Shown here piece by piece: positions 11,678 to 25,247 of a stretch of 64,000 nt of DNA; within the stretch, counting starts at the first letter, position 1, and each line of letters opens with the position of its first letter. Made by a program: the position numbers and the translations under genes. The stretch spans positions 29,843,659-29,907,658 of the forward strand of contig CM060909.1 in NCBI GenBank assembly GCA_030737875.1. Reading direction: 5' to 3'. The notes below the pieces were generated by a model that was given only the letters and a program-made list of their open reading frames with translations, had not been told where the DNA came from and made no database searches. The DNA comes from Allium sativum (Eukaryota; Streptophyta; Magnoliopsida; Asparagales; Amaryllidaceae).

Positions 11678-14561
11678 AAATGTAAGGACCCGTAACTTCC
11701 CCGGTAAGGAAAGAGCGGATTACCTTGAGAACAACCCACAACAGAACACAGACGGAAGAACATTTCATTGCTATTACAACAATTCCATCAGATACAAGAA
11801 TATACAGAGTATAATTGAATAAATTACATTCGACAAATATCAGAGATTACAATAAATTACATAGCAGTGGAAAATAATACAAAGCACAACTGAAGGTGAT
11901 ATACGGATACAGAGCTTTCCGGATATCATTCCAGCTGTAAACCAGGATCCTGTGAATATAAATCTGCAAAACCAAAATTACTAGCTGCCCGTGCGGAAAA
12001 TAGGGGCACCCAGAGTTTAGGTTAAAACAATAAACTCCAGGTCAGTCATGTGACTGGTGTGAGAACTAAAACAGTTATTTAAAGCTTTACTTTAAAAGAG
12101 AGTAATTCAAGGGACCACGCCGTATAACACGGAATGGGTTTCCTCCCACGAATACCAGTGCATAGAATAAACAGCGCAATGCTTTTTTTTGAAAAATGAA
12201 GCTATTATAAGACCCAGGTCCCATTACACAATGCAACGCAAGCCGGAGGATAGGGTTTTACCTTATAACAGCCAAACATGCTTGGTACGTTTAAAACAAA
12301 TCATTTGATACTATAATAAGTGTATAGTGTCAAAAGAATTTCAATCATAAATATAAATCATAGGCGGCTTGAATGTCCCATACCACTATGTCGCCATACT
12401 AGTTCTACAATTAAAGCCGAAATACACGTATTGGAAATTGGGTTTTCGTCATGAGTCGAGGCAAGGGGCAAGCTCCTCTCCGCGTTCGAGACACTCTAGC
12501 AAATGTCCCAGGGCTACGCACTCTGGGCAACCCTTGGATGCTTCAGGGTCGGTCCTCACTTACGTTAGAGGATTGGCAATTCCTGAACATACGTTTCCCG
12601 GTCCTTACAGACCTATAATCGAGGCGCCTCATCCAACAACCACAAAGGTGAAAAGTATATAAATGTCAGGGCTGGTAAGTCACTAGCACCACCAAAGCTA
12701 GAAAGAAACGTCGTGCTCTCCATGCAGTCCGTATCCCGTTTTTGACTCATACCGAGGTGTGAGGCTCGCGAATTCATGTTATACACAAAGCTTCCACGTA
12801 GGCCGTGCTTTGATCATCAACCACAAGACTCTGCTTTTCAACAAAAGCCTTGATCATTGCATCTTAGCGTGCCACACAGGCAATTCATGCCATGCGATTG
12901 ATATCTATCGATATATAACCTCTAAGCTCGTATGTCTCAGAGAAGGGTGTTAAGCAAGAGAATAAATTCTCCGCCGCCAAACAGATATATATTTAATAGA
13001 AATCAATCAACACAGAATAAAATCCAATGTCAGACACACAATCCATTTACAAGTCCGTACTGGGTCTGAACGAAACCGGAGGCACTTTCCTCGCATATCC
13101 ATCCATCTCCAAGTACGTCTGGACGACCACCAACTATTTCCATCCTCTTGGGTGTACTACCCAATCAGGATCGTCAGTAATTATCCAAACGATGTGAGGA
13201 CTTCCGGTCTTCAACCACCGTCTTCATCTTCGACATATCGTCGAATCGGTTATTCAGAATGGGTGTAAACCCGGCCTTTCCGAACAACCCGCGTATATTA
13301 AAATGAATGTTACACAAACACAACATACGCCTCATTCCAATTCATATTCTCAGGGAAAAGTTCCCATTAATTTTATCCAAGATAAATTCTTTAAAATTTA
13401 TCCTTTAATCTTCCTTTGGATGTCGTTTCAAACCAAATTATGGTTTTCCAAACTAGTCGAGATTAGCGAACAACACCGAAGTAATTATTTATTTTAATTC
13501 CCAATCCCAACCTATTCATCCCATGAAGCAATACTGGTAATACTCCATATTTAACACCACAGTGTTGTCGGTAAAATTAATTACCATTTCATGTTCAAAT
13601 CTGATTAAAGATTTAACTATCGCCTTGGAGCAAAACTGGTGGTACTCCATTCTCGCTCATTTGCCAAATTTGATAATTTGAATTATCAATTCACTTTTCA
13701 ATCTAATTGCAGATTCAACAAAACTCCTTTTACTGGGTTAAAGAACTAGTTTCATTTAAAACACAATTCACGATAAACCCAAATCACGTTCTATTTATTA
13801 TCGGGTTGAAGAACTAGTGTTAGTTAAAACACAGTTCAGGATAAACCCATGAATCAATTCGATTTAAACCATTTCAAATCCAGTTTATTTATTTAAAAAT
13901 AAATGGGTTTTAATTTCAGTTCAAAACAAGTTCATTTCGATAAAAACCTATTTTTATCTTTTCAAATATGGAGTTTTTCATCCCAATTTTTCCAAAATCA
14001 TTTCTTATGATTTTACACTAATTATTACTATTTTTAATAATTTTATCAAGGACCGTACAGTCGATTTCCATCAACGGCCATCGAACTGCACTTACAGCGA
14101 CCTTTTTCGAATTTGATTTGGACGTATCTCCAAATCCAACCGTTAGATTTCAAATTTCTAATATTCATTAGAAAGCTCTTTTCGATACGAACCCAACAGT
14201 TCTGGTTTTAGGAGAATCCGACGGTCGGATCTCCCGTAATGTCCGTTTGAAATAAATGGTCGAAATTCGCGAACTGCCGCGGCGCGGCGCGTTCTATTCA
14301 GGCCATTATATTATATATATAATATATATAATATATATTTCATCGATTTCTATTTAAAACGAATTTTATAAATAGTTTTTAAATTCGTTTCAAAAACAAT
14401 TTCAACTTCCATTTCAATCCAAAGCAAAATTGAATTCTTCTTTATAAATTCGTTTTAAAATTCATTTCTATTCAATTCAAATTTCAATTCAATTTGAATT
14501 CATTTCAATTCGCTTTCAATTCAATTTGAATTCGTTTTCAATTCAATTCAATTTCAAAGTC

Positions 14562-14990
14562 GTTTTCTATTCGATTCAATTCAAATTGGTTTTCTATTCG
14601 ATTCAATTCTAATTGGTTTTCTATTCGACTTAAATCAAATTCGTTTTCTAATCAATTTAAATCAAATTCGTTTTCTATTCCATTTGAATTCAATTTGTTT
14701 TCTATTCAATTTAATTCGAAATCGTTTTCTACTCGATTCAATTCAAACTGGTTTTCTATTCGATTCAATTCAAATTGGTTTTCTATTCGACTTAAATCAA
14801 ATTCGTTTTCTAATCAATTTAAATCAAATTCGTTTTCTATTCCATTTGAATTCAATTTGTTTTCTATTCAATTTAATTCGAAATCGTTTTATATTCAATT
14901 CATTTTGAAATCGTTTTATATTCCATTCATTTCGAAATCATTTTATATTCAAGTCATTTCGAAATCATTTTATATTCAGTTCATTTCCGT
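14562..14990. repeat. 27-bp minisatellite in LTR copy 2
   Basis: Same 27-bp units and subtype order as at 6683 in copy 1, again producing long periodic open frames without coding meaning. Confidence 0.88.
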
Positions 14991-15253
14991 TTTCTATTTG
15001 AATCAAATTCATTATATATTCAATTGAAATCAAATTCGTTATATATTCAATTCAAATCAAATTTATTATATATTCAATTGAAATCAAATTCCATTTCAAA
15101 ATATTCGATTTTGAAATCACTTTTCAATATTTATTTTAAATTGAATAAAATCGATATAAATATTGTTCACGTCAAAATGGCGTCAATCTAATCAACACGG
15201 CTTCTTATAATTCTATTTTCAAATATTCTATTTCAAATATTTCTTTTTCAAAT

Positions 15254-15512
15254 ATTTCGTTCAACACATGACTTATCTCAACGGATGAGTACTGTCGACA
15301 CATGAACCTTTATTTTATACTGATAAGGAAGTAAATTTTATTATTAAAATATTTCGTTCAACACATGAATAATCTCAACGGATAAGTACTGTTAACACAT
15401 GAACCTTTATTTTATATTGATAAGGAAGTAAATTTTATTATTAAAATATTTCGTTCAACACATGACTAATCTCAACGGATGAGTACTGTCAACACATGAA
15501 CCTTTATTTTAT
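15254..15512. repeat. 97-bp tandem repeat in LTR copy 2
   Basis: Three ATTTCGTTCAACACATGA-led units as in copy 1, with a few private substitutions. Confidence 0.88.
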
Positions 15513-16102
15513 AATATTCTTTATTTTCTAAATTGGAATGAGGCCCAATCAACCATCAACCAAAGTGCACTACACTGTATAAGCATCAAATATAGATATC
15601 TAACGCTTATAACTGCCTGTCAATCAATCGATCGACATATTTAATCAATCAGGATGAGTGAACTTCAAATTTCATCCCAACACCCGTGTGGGGTTTCAAA
15701 CAATCAAACACAGATTTTAGTTGTGCAGTTGGGCGATGTGTAAAATTTATCGACCCAATCAATATCAGTCAAATCAGTGTATATAAACAAATCGGCCGAT
15801 TTGTTTATAAATATTCATTTATTCATTTTCACGTTAAAAATTATATTTTTAACGATCAAAATATTTTATTCAAAGTTCTGTTCGGTTTATTTATTCAATA
15901 AAATAATATTTTTATTTCTCTAACATATTTTAGAAAATTTCGGGGGCATAACGGCACGATACTAGAAACGGGACAAGGCCTAGCCTTATCCCCGGTCTAG
16001 TGAAGGCCCACGCCATTCACACATCAATCATATCAATTTCATTTCACCAAACAATTCAATTCAACCCAAATAATCTAACTAACTACACAACCAAACAAAC
16101 AA

Positions 16103-16119
16103 GTCCATGGTCTGTGGAC
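16103..16119 (-). promoter_or_regulatory. Conserved LTR hairpin, copy in LTR 2
   Basis: GTCCA and TGGAC arms around loop TGGTCTG, identical to copy 1. It sits just 3' (in sense) of a short (TA) tract. Confidence 0.55.
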
Positions 16120-16316
16120 GATTGTGTCGGGTGCTACTAAACACCGTCTGCATCCTAGTATATATATAACTAGAAAAAGAAATTGAAGAGTGAGAAGTTC
16201 TCACCGAAAGCTATCCAATACCACGACTCTTCATTTAGAGAAATCTTCATCGTTCTCGCCTTTCTTCACTTTCGTTGCCTGTAGCCACTATATATAAAAA
16301 ATCACATTTTTACTTC

Positions 16317-16654
16317 GCTATTCAATATATAAAAATCGAATTTTTACTACGCTATTCAATATATAAAAATCGAATTTTTACTATGCTATTTAATATATTA
16401 AAATCGAATTTTTACTACGCTATTCAATATATAAAAATCGAATTTTTACTATGCTATTCAATATATAAAAATCGAATTTTTACTGCTATTCAATATATAA
16501 AAATCGAATTTTTACTATGCTATTCAATATATAAAAATCGAATTTTTACTATGCTATTCAATATATAAAAATCGAATTTTTACTTTGCTATTCAATATAT
16601 AAAAATCGAATTTTTACTATGCTATTCAATATATAAAAATCGAATTTTTACTAC
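16317..16654. repeat. 34-bp tandem repeat in LTR copy 2
   Basis: GCTATTCAATATATAAAAAT units every 34 bp. The 97-codon periodic frame over this stretch is an artefact of the array. Confidence 0.88.
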
Positions 16655-17218
16655 GCTACCATATAGATAAAAATTCTATTTTTACCTCGCTATTCTCTAT
16701 ATAAAGATCTCGCCTTTTCAACTATAAAGATTTCGCCTTTTTAAATATAAAGATTTCGCCTTTTTAAATATAAAGATTTTGCCTTTTCAAATATAAAGAT
16801 TATATTTTTAATACTTTAAAAATATAAAAATCATATTTTTAACTCACCACTATATCCAAATCCGATCTTTCTACATTCAAATAAAAAAAAATACGATCTT
16901 TTCACCTTTAAAAATATCGTCTTTCATTCATTAAAAATCCGCCTTTTTAAGGTTAAAAATATCGCCTTTTCTATATGAAAAATTCTAACTTTCTATTTTG
17001 AAAAAATCCAATCTTTCTATCGTGAAAAATCCAATCTTTCTTTACAAAACTATATATTTTCATTAACAAAAATATAATCTATTTCTATAATAAAATTATA
17101 AACTTTCATAAGTAAAAATATAAACTTTACCATTATAAAAATCAAGTCTTTTATAAAAAAAAACCAGTTCTTCCTATAGTTAAAAATTCAGATTTACTAT
17201 AATTAAAATTAATTAAAT

Positions 17219-17224
17219 ACTCAC
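17219..17224 (-). other. Splice-donor-like GTGAGT, LTR copy 2
   Basis: The sense sequence GTGAGT closes the GC-rich segment and is followed by the AT-rich repeat tracts. Equivalent GTGAGT-type sites occur in copy 3, the outer LTR and the oldest LTR. Function is inferred from position and consensus only. Confidence 0.45.
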
Positions 17225-17230
17225 TATAAA

Positions 17231-17512
17231 CAGGTGGAGGGGGTGGGCTGTGTCGGGTGGTGCTGCGCCCTCTGGTGGTGGCGGCGGACTTCGATGCAGG
17301 TGGTGCGATGAGGAGGGGGGAATAGGCGGATGGCTCCAGGGTGGCGGCGCATTCGATGGGAGGCGGCTAGGGTTGGTTGCGGTGATCGAAGGGGGGGCCG
17401 TGTCGCGAGGGCAGGGGGTGGGTTCGGAGGTAGCGCCAGGACCATCGGAGGCGGGGGTGACTGGTGGCAGGCGGCATCGAGATCGACCGGGGGGGGGCTG
17501 TCGATAGTTTAG
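17231..17512 (-). other. GC-rich exon-like segment of LTR copy 2
   Basis: Same segment as 9455-9735, uninterrupted. It contains the GCCGTGTCGCGAGG text (17397-17410) that shows what the chromovirus insertion site in copy 3 looked like before insertion. Confidence 0.6.
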
Positions 17513-18468
17513 GGTTTTTTTTTCTTCTTTGAAATTAGTTGAACAAGGGGGGGTCTGGTTGTTTAAAGGGGGAGATATTTTTATTTTTAATTTATTTATT
17601 TAATTTATTTTCAAAAAGTAACTTTTCCATTCGACCTCGAAACAAGGCCCACACCCTGTCGTCCATAGCTAATTACCCCCATTCCGAACACAATGGGATA
17701 TGTATCGTAAGCTGATTCGATCGGTTTCCGTTAAAATCAACATATAACTCTATATATTGAATTTGAACGCGCATTTTTATTTATCGGGGTCACATACTAA
17801 CTCGAAAAATTCTAGAAAAATTATTTCTAGCCTCGTATTGATGATACGGTCCTAACAAAACTAGTTTCGTCGAATTCTGAGACTGTTTGAAAAATGACCA
17901 TTTTCCAGTCGATTAAAATCAACTGAAACTGGTCAAATGCGTTTACCTTTGCCACGCTCACATATTAATTCGAAAAATTATGAAAGTTGGAATCTAGCAA
18001 TAATTTGACATCACGGACACAACAAAAGTGGTTTCGTCGAAATCCGAGGTCGTTTGCAAAATTGCTATTTTTAAGGGCCTGAATTCCATAGCGACTATTC
18101 AGAATTTTCAACTGGACATATCTTTTGATTCCCGCTATGAAATTTCGATTATTCGGATTCGTTGGAAAGATATCATCAATTAGATCCTAATGTTTTTGGT
18201 TTCACTAAAATCCGGATTGTTTTGCACCCGGTACATTCAATTGAAGTTTGAAATCGAATTATCGAACTACGCGCCATTTTCAATTCTATTTATAATTATA
18301 TATAATTATTTATATTCTAACGACAGCGTATATAATATATATACGTCGAATTCAATTCAAGACATTATTCTTCGTTATTATTTAAAATAATTCATTTTAA
18401 ATATTCAAAATTCGCTAAAATTGCCAAAATAAAAATTTTAAACTGGCTCAGATTTTCGGGTTATTACA

Positions 18469-19506
18469 ATCTCCCCCACTTAAAACTTTTCGTCCCCGAA
18501 AAGGAACAAAGTCGAAAGTGGTTTGATTAATCAACTCTACGTTCGATCTGGCTTCCGTTCTCCAACTTTTCAGTTTCTGAGAATTTTCAAATTTTCAGAA
18601 ATTTGGCTAACACCCTAAATTTCCGAAAAATTTCGCCATAACCTCCCCTACACCGGGAGCCACGGGAAAATCCCGAAATTGCCATATAGGCCTTCTGATC
18701 TCAAAAAGAAAAAGAAAAAGCCAAGCGGCTAGCCAATAGGCTCATAAAATCATCATCACCCAAACAAAACAGTAAATTATATAGTAAACATGTACCTGTT
18801 TGTTGGGCAAACAAATTTTATTCTCTGCTCTAGCCTCCTTGCTATGACCTGTTCAATGTAAGTATATGTATATGCAAGCAAATGCGACTAATTTTCAATA
18901 CAATTCAATATTTGATTCAATTAGGCATAGTGGTTAAAATTATCAAACAAATAAACAAACAACACAAACATCAATCAATTAGTGAATTAACGTTTCAAAT
19001 TCATAAATTTGATATATATACAAAAAATCATGTTTTCGATGCCAATTCACAACAATGTGTTCTAGCTATATTGGTTTTGGTTCTCACACCAATCTAATGG
19101 AAATATATAGATGTCACACCTTCGAAACACGAACATAAATATTGGTGATGGAGCTCCATCATCAAAATCATCTCCGAGCGACTAGAGCGTGACTCTATAT
19201 CTATCTAATATATTAAAACTTCGAATATACATTCATGACACGTATATACAAAACCTTTATATATTGGATTGTCCATATTCAATATAAATAAATATTCAAA
19301 TATGTATAAAATGGTTTAAATTTTCAAAACAAAATTGTTTTCAATTGGAAAATATACTCTTCACACCCGTTCTAGGATACTACTGATCCTATCTCTAACG
19401 AGTCATTCTAATTGGATATTACTAATCCAATATCTGATGAATTCTTTCGTATGGTTCTAATGTGCCTTGTTCTCGAGCTCTATAAACCAAAGCTCTGATA
19501 CCAAAA
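18469..19506 (-). mobile_element. Interior 2 of the array (1038 bp, non-coding)
   Basis: A PPT lies at 18469-18481 and a PBS (GCTCTGATACCA) at 19492-19503, three bases from LTR copy 3. It is very similar to interior 1 but retains about 49 bp around 18674-18722 containing a pyrimidine/purine-rich stretch (AAAAAGAAAAAGAAAAAG on plus) that also has a counterpart in the outer element near 2275. Interior 1 is therefore the deleted form. No coding motif was found. Confidence 0.8.
19492..19503 (-). other. Primer-binding site, interior 2
   Basis: Reverse complement of TGGTATCAGAGC, three bases from the LTR end at 19507. Same arrangement as in interior 1. Confidence 0.9.
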
Positions 19507-22046
19507 TGTAAGGACCCGTAACTTCCCCTGTAAGGAAAGAGCGGATTACCTTGAGAACAACCCACAACAGAACACAGACGGAAGAACATTTCATTGCTAT
19601 TACAACAATTCCATCAGATACAAGAATATACAGAGTATAATTGAATAAATTACATTCGACAAATATCAGAGATTACAATAAATTACATAGCAGCGGAAAA
19701 TAATACAAAGCACAACTGAAGGTGATATACGGATACAGAGCTTTCCGGATATCATTCCAGCTGTAAACCAGGATCCTGTGAATATAAATATGCAACACCA
19801 AAACTACTAGCTGCCCGTGCGGAAAATAGGGGCACCCAGTGTTTAGGATAAAACAATAAACTCCAGGTCAGTCATGTGACTGGTGTGAGAACTAAAACAG
19901 TTATTTAAAGCTTTACTTTAAAAGAGAGTAATTCAAGGGACCACGCCGTATAACACGGAACGGGTTTCCTCCCACGAATACCAGTGCATAGAATAAACAG
20001 CACAATGCTTTTTTTTTGAAAAATGAAGCTATTATAAGACCCAGGTCCCATCACACAATGCAACGCAAGCCGGAGGATAGGGTTTTACCTTATAACAGCC
20101 AAACATGCTTGGTACGTTTAAAACAAATCATTTGATACTATAATAAGTGTATAGTGTCAAAAGAATTTCAATCATAAATATAAATCATAGGCGACATGAA
20201 TGTCCCATACCACTATGTCGCCATACTAGTTCTACAATTAAAGACGAAATACACGTATTGGAAATTGGGTTTCCGTTGGATGCTTCAGGGTCGGTCCTCA
20301 CTTACGTTAGAGGATTGGCAATTCTTGAACACACGTTTCCCGGTCCTTACAGACCTATAATCGAGGCGCCTCATCCAACAACCACAAAGGTGAAAAGTAT
20401 GTAAATGTCAGGGCTGGTAAGTCACTGACACCACCAAAGCTAGAAAGAAACGTCGTGCTCTCCCTGCAGTCCGTATCCTGTTTTTGACTCATACCGAGGT
20501 GTGAGGCTCGCGAATTCACGTTATACACAAAGCGGCCACGTAGGCCGTGCTTTGATCATCAACCACAAGACTCTGCTTTTCAACAAAAGCCTTGATCATT
20601 GCATCTTAGCGTGCCACACAGGCAATTCATGCCATGCGATTGATATCTATCGATATATAACCTCTAAGCTCGTATGTCTCAGAGAAGGGCGTTAAGCAGG
20701 AGAATAAATTCTCCGCCGCCAAACAGATATATATTTAATAGAAATCAATCAACACAGAATAAAATCCAGTGTCAGACACACAATCCATTTACAAGTCCGT
20801 TCTAGGTCTGAACGAAACCGGAGGCACTTTCCTCGCATATCCATCCATCTCCAAGTACGTCTGGACGACCACCAACTATTTCCATCCTCTTGGGTGTACT
20901 ACCCAATCAGGATCGTCAGTAATTATCCAAACGATGTGAAGACTTCCGGTCTTCAACCACCGTCTTCATCTTTGACATATCGTCGAATCGGTTATTCAGA
21001 ATGGGTGTAAACCCGGCCTTTCCGAACAACCCGCGTATATTAAAATGAATGTTACACAAACACAACATACGCCTCATTCCAATTCATATTCTCAGGGAAA
21101 AGTTCCCATTAATTTTTCCAAGATAAATTCTTTAAAATTTATCCTTTAATCTTCCTTTGGATGTCGTTTCAAACCAAATTATGGTTTTCCAAACTAGTTG
21201 AGATTGGCGAACCACACCGAAGTAATTATTTATTTTATTTCCCAATCCCAACCTATTCATCCCATGAAGCAAAACTGGTAATACTCCATATTTAACACCA
21301 CAGTGTTGTTGGTAAAATTAATTACCATTTCATGTTCAAATCTGATCAAAGATTTAACTATCGCCTTGGAGCAAAACTGGTGATACTCCATTCTCGCTCA
21401 TTTTCCAAATTAGATAATTTGAATTATCAATTCACTTTTCAATCTAATTGCAGATTCAATAAAACTCCTTTTACTAGGTTAAAGAACTAGTTTCATTTAA
21501 AACACAATTCACGATAAACCCAAAACACATTCTATTTATTATCGGGTTGAAGAACTACTGTTATTTAAAACACAGCTCACGATAAACCCATGAATCAATT
21601 CGATTTAAACCATTTCAAATCCAGTTTATTTATTTAAAAATAAATGGGTTTTAATTTCAGTTCAAAACTAGTTCATTTCGATAAAAAACTATTTTTATCT
21701 TTTCAAATATGGAGTTTTTCATCCCAATTTTTCCCAAATCATTTCTTATGATTCTACACTTATTATTACTATTTTAATAATTTTATCAAGGACCGTACAG
21801 TCAATTTCCATCAACGGCCATCGAACTGCACTTACAGTGACCTTTTTCGGATTTGATTTGGACGTATCTCCAAATCCAACCGTTAGATTTCAAATTTCTA
21901 ATATTCATTAGATAGCTCTTTTCGACACGAACCCAACGGTTCAGGTTTTAGGAGAATCCGACGGTTGGATCTCCCGTAATGTCCATTTGAAATAAATGGT
22001 CGAAATTCGCGAACTGCCGTGGCACGGCGCGTTCTATTCAGGCCAT

Positions 22047-22083
<37 letters not shown>

Positions 22084-22313
22084 GTATAATATATATTTCG
22101 TCGATTTCTATTTAAAACGAATTTTATAAATAGTTTTTAAATTCGTTTCAAAAACAATTTCAACTTCCATTTCAATCCAAAGCAAAACTGAATTCTTCTT
22201 TATAAATTCGTTTTAAAATTCATTTCTATTCAATTCAAATTTCAATTCAATTTGAATTCATTTCAATTCGCTTTCAATTCAATTTGAATTCGTTTTCAAT
22301 TCAATTTCAAAGT

Positions 22314-22740
22314 CGTTTTCTATTCGATTCAATTCAAATTGGTTTTCTATTCGATTCAATTCAAATTGGTTTTCTATTCGACTTAAATCAAATTCGTTTT
22401 CTAATCAATTTAAATCAAATTCGTTTTCTATTCCATTTGAATTCAATTTGTTTTCTATTCAATTTAATTTGAAATCGTTTTCTATTCGATTCAATTCAAA
22501 TTGGTTTTCTATTCGATTCGATTCAAATTGGTTTTCTATTCGACTTAAATCAAATTCGTTTTCTAATCGATTTAAATCAAATTCGTTTTCTATTCCATTT
22601 GAATTCAATTTGTTTTCTATTCAATTTAATTCGAAATCGTTTTATATTCAATTCATTTCGAAATCGTTTTATATTCCATTCATTTCGAAATCATTTTATA
22701 TTCAATTCATTTCGAAATCATTTTATATTCAATTCATTTC
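22314..22740. repeat. 27-bp minisatellite in LTR copy 3
   Basis: Same 27-bp register and subtype order as the other two copies. Confidence 0.88.
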
Positions 22741-23006
22741 CGTTTTCTATTTGAATCAAATTCATTATATATTCAATTGAAATCAAATTCGTTATATATT
22801 CAATTCAAATCAAATTTATTATATATTCAATTGAAATCAAATTCCATTTCAAAATATTCGATTTCGAAATCACTTTTCAATATTCATTTTAAAATGAATA
22901 AAATCGATATAAATATCGTTCACGTCAAAATGGCGTCAATCTAATCAACACGGCTTCTTATAATTCTGTTTTCAAATATTCTATTTCAAATATTTCTTTT
23001 TCAAAT

Positions 23007-23266
23007 ATTTCGTTCAACACATGACTAATCTCAACAGATGAGTACTGTCAACACATGAACCTTTATTTTATATTGATAAGGAAGTAAATTTTATTACTAA
23101 AATATTTCGTTCAACACATGACTAATCTCAACGGATGAGTACTGTCAACACATGAACCTTTATTTTATATTGATAAGGAAGTAAATTTTATTATTAAAAT
23201 ATTTCGTTCAACACATGACTAATCTCAACGGATGAGTACTGTCAACACATGAACCTTTATTTTATA
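23007..23266. repeat. 97-bp tandem repeat in LTR copy 3
   Basis: Three units led by ATTTCGTTCAACACATGA, as in the sister LTRs. Confidence 0.88.
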
Positions 23267-23935
23267 ATATTCTTTATTTTCTAAATTGGAATGAGGCCCA
23301 ATCAATCACCATATAATGTTAATTATAGGGATTTTCATACATCACATGTATATAATAGCATTGAAAAATAATCAACTATCAACCAAAGTGCACTACACTG
23401 TATAAGCATCAAATATAGATATCTAACGCTTATAACAGCCTGTCAATCAATCGATCGACATATTTAATCAATCAGGATGAGTGAACTTCAAATTTCATAT
23501 CCCAACACCCGTGTGGGGTTTCAAAAAATCAAACACAGATTTTAGTTGTGCAGTTGGGCGATGTGTAAAATTTATCGACCCAATCAATATCAGTCAAATC
23601 AGTGTATATAAACAAATCGGTCGATTTGTTTATAAATATTCATTTATTCATTTTCACGTTAAAAATTATATTTTTAACGATCAAAATATTTTATTCAAAC
23701 TATGAATATTCTGTTCGGTTTATTTATTCAATAAAATGATATTTTTATTTCTCTAACATATTTTAGAAAATTTCGGCGGCATAACGGCACGATACTAGAA
23801 ACGGGACAAGGCCTAGCCTTATCCCCGGTCTAGTGAAGGCCCACGCCATTCACACATCAATCATATCAATTTCATTTCACCAAACAATTCAATTCAACCC
23901 AAATAATCTAACTAACTACACAACCAAACAAACAA

Positions 23936-23952
23936 GTCCATGGTCTATGGAC
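23936..23952 (-). promoter_or_regulatory. Conserved LTR hairpin, copy in LTR 3
   Basis: GTCCA and TGGAC arms are intact. The loop differs at one base (TGGTCTA). An expanded (TA) tract lies at 23994-24014. Confidence 0.5.
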
Positions 23953-24163
23953 GATTGTGTCGGGTGCTACTAAACACCATCTGCATCCTAGTATATATAT
24001 ATATATATATATATAACTAGAAAAAGAAATTGAAGAGTGAGAAGTTCTCACCGAAAGCTATCCAATACCACGACTCTTCATTTAGAGAAATCTTCATCGT
24101 TCTCGCCTTTCTTCACTTTCGTTGCCCGTAGCCACTATATATAAAAAATCATATTTTTACTTC

Positions 24164-24478
24164 GCTATTCAATATAAAAAATCGAATTTTTACTACGCTA
24201 TTCAATATATAAAAATCGAATTTTTACTATGCTATTCAATATATAAAAATCGAATTTTTACTACGCTATTCAATATATAAAAATCGAATTTTTACTATGC
24301 TATTCAATATATAAAAATCGAATTTTTACTATGCTATTCAATATATAAAAATCGAATTTTTACGAATTTTTACTATGCTATTCAATATATAAAAATCAAA
24401 ATTTTACTTTGCTATTCAATATATTAAAATCGAATTTTTACTATGCTATTCAATATATAAAAATCAAATTTTTACTAC
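24164..24478. repeat. 34-bp tandem repeat in LTR copy 3
   Basis: Same units as in copies 1 and 2, with one partial unit duplicated near 24361. Confidence 0.88.
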
Positions 24479-25066
24479 GCTACTATATAGATAAAAATTC
24501 TATTTTTACCTTGCTATTCTCTATATAAAGATCTCGCCTTTTCAACTATAAAGATTTCGCCTTTTTAAATATAAAGATTTCGCCCTTTTAAATATAAAGA
24601 TTTCGCCTTTTCAAATATAAAGATTTCGCCTTTTCAAATATAAAGATTATATTTTCAATATTTTAAAAATATAAAAATCATATTTTTAACTCACCACTAT
24701 ATCCAAATCCGATCTTTCTACATTCAAAAAAAAAAAATACGATCTTTTCACCTTTAAAAATATCGTCTTTCATTCACTAAAAATCCTCCTTTTTAAGGTT
24801 AAAAATATTGCCTTTTCTATATGAAAAATTCTAACTTTCTATTTTGAAAAAATCCAATCTTTCTATCGTGAAAAATCCAATCTTTCTTTACAAAACTATA
24901 TATTTTCATTAACAAAAATATAATCTATTTCTATAATAAAATTATAAACTTTCATAAGTAAAATATAAACTTTACCATTATAAAAATCAGGTCTTTTATA
25001 TAAAAAAAAAATCAGTTCTTCCTATAGTTAAAAATCCAGATTTACTATAATTAAAATTAATTAAAT

Positions 25067-25072
25067 ACTCAC
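25067..25072 (-). other. Splice-donor-like GTGAGT, LTR copy 3
   Basis: Sense CA then GTGAGTATTT at the end of the GC-rich segment. It matches the plant 5' splice consensus well. Confidence 0.45.
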
Positions 25073-25247
25073 TGTAAACAGGTGGAGGGGGTGGGCTGTG
25101 TCGGGGGGTGCTGCGCCCTCTGGTGGTGGCGGCGGACTTCGATGCAGGTGGTGCGATGAGGAGGGGGGAATAGGCGGATGGCTCCAGGGTGGCGGCGCAT
25201 TCGATGGGAGGCGGCTAGGGTTGGTTGCGGTGATCGAAGGGGAGGCC

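Larger units (their letters stand above)
10692..11680 (-). mobile_element. Interior 1 of the array (989 bp, non-coding)
   Basis: The interior spans PBS to PPT in only 989 bp. The PBS-proximal part (11340-11680) resembles the chromovirus leader 31246-31380, for example GAGATAG and TATCCTAGAA-type text. The PPT-proximal part carries the GAAATTTTTCGAAAATTT and GGAGGTTATGGCG motifs (sense). No gag, protease, RT or integrase motif is found in any frame. It lacks about 49 bp present in interior 2 (around 18674-18722), so the two interiors are distinguishable. The 71-codon plus-strand frame at 11056 is antisense and unrecognised. Confidence 0.8.
11681..18468 (-). mobile_element. LTR copy 2 of the array (6788 bp; middle)
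   Basis: This copy has the same termini and module order as copy 1. Compared with copies 1 and 3 it has a deletion of about 73 bp after GAGGCCCAATCAA (15540) and a 9 bp loss near 15874. It is bounded by a PBS on its left and a PPT on its right, so it is flanked by interiors on both sides, which identifies it as the shared middle LTR. Confidence 0.9.

Noticed and set aside
16275..16568. 97-codon frame with periodic Ile-Lys-Ile-Glu-Phe
   Set aside because: Produced by the 34-bp tandem array; the sister LTRs do not keep the frame.
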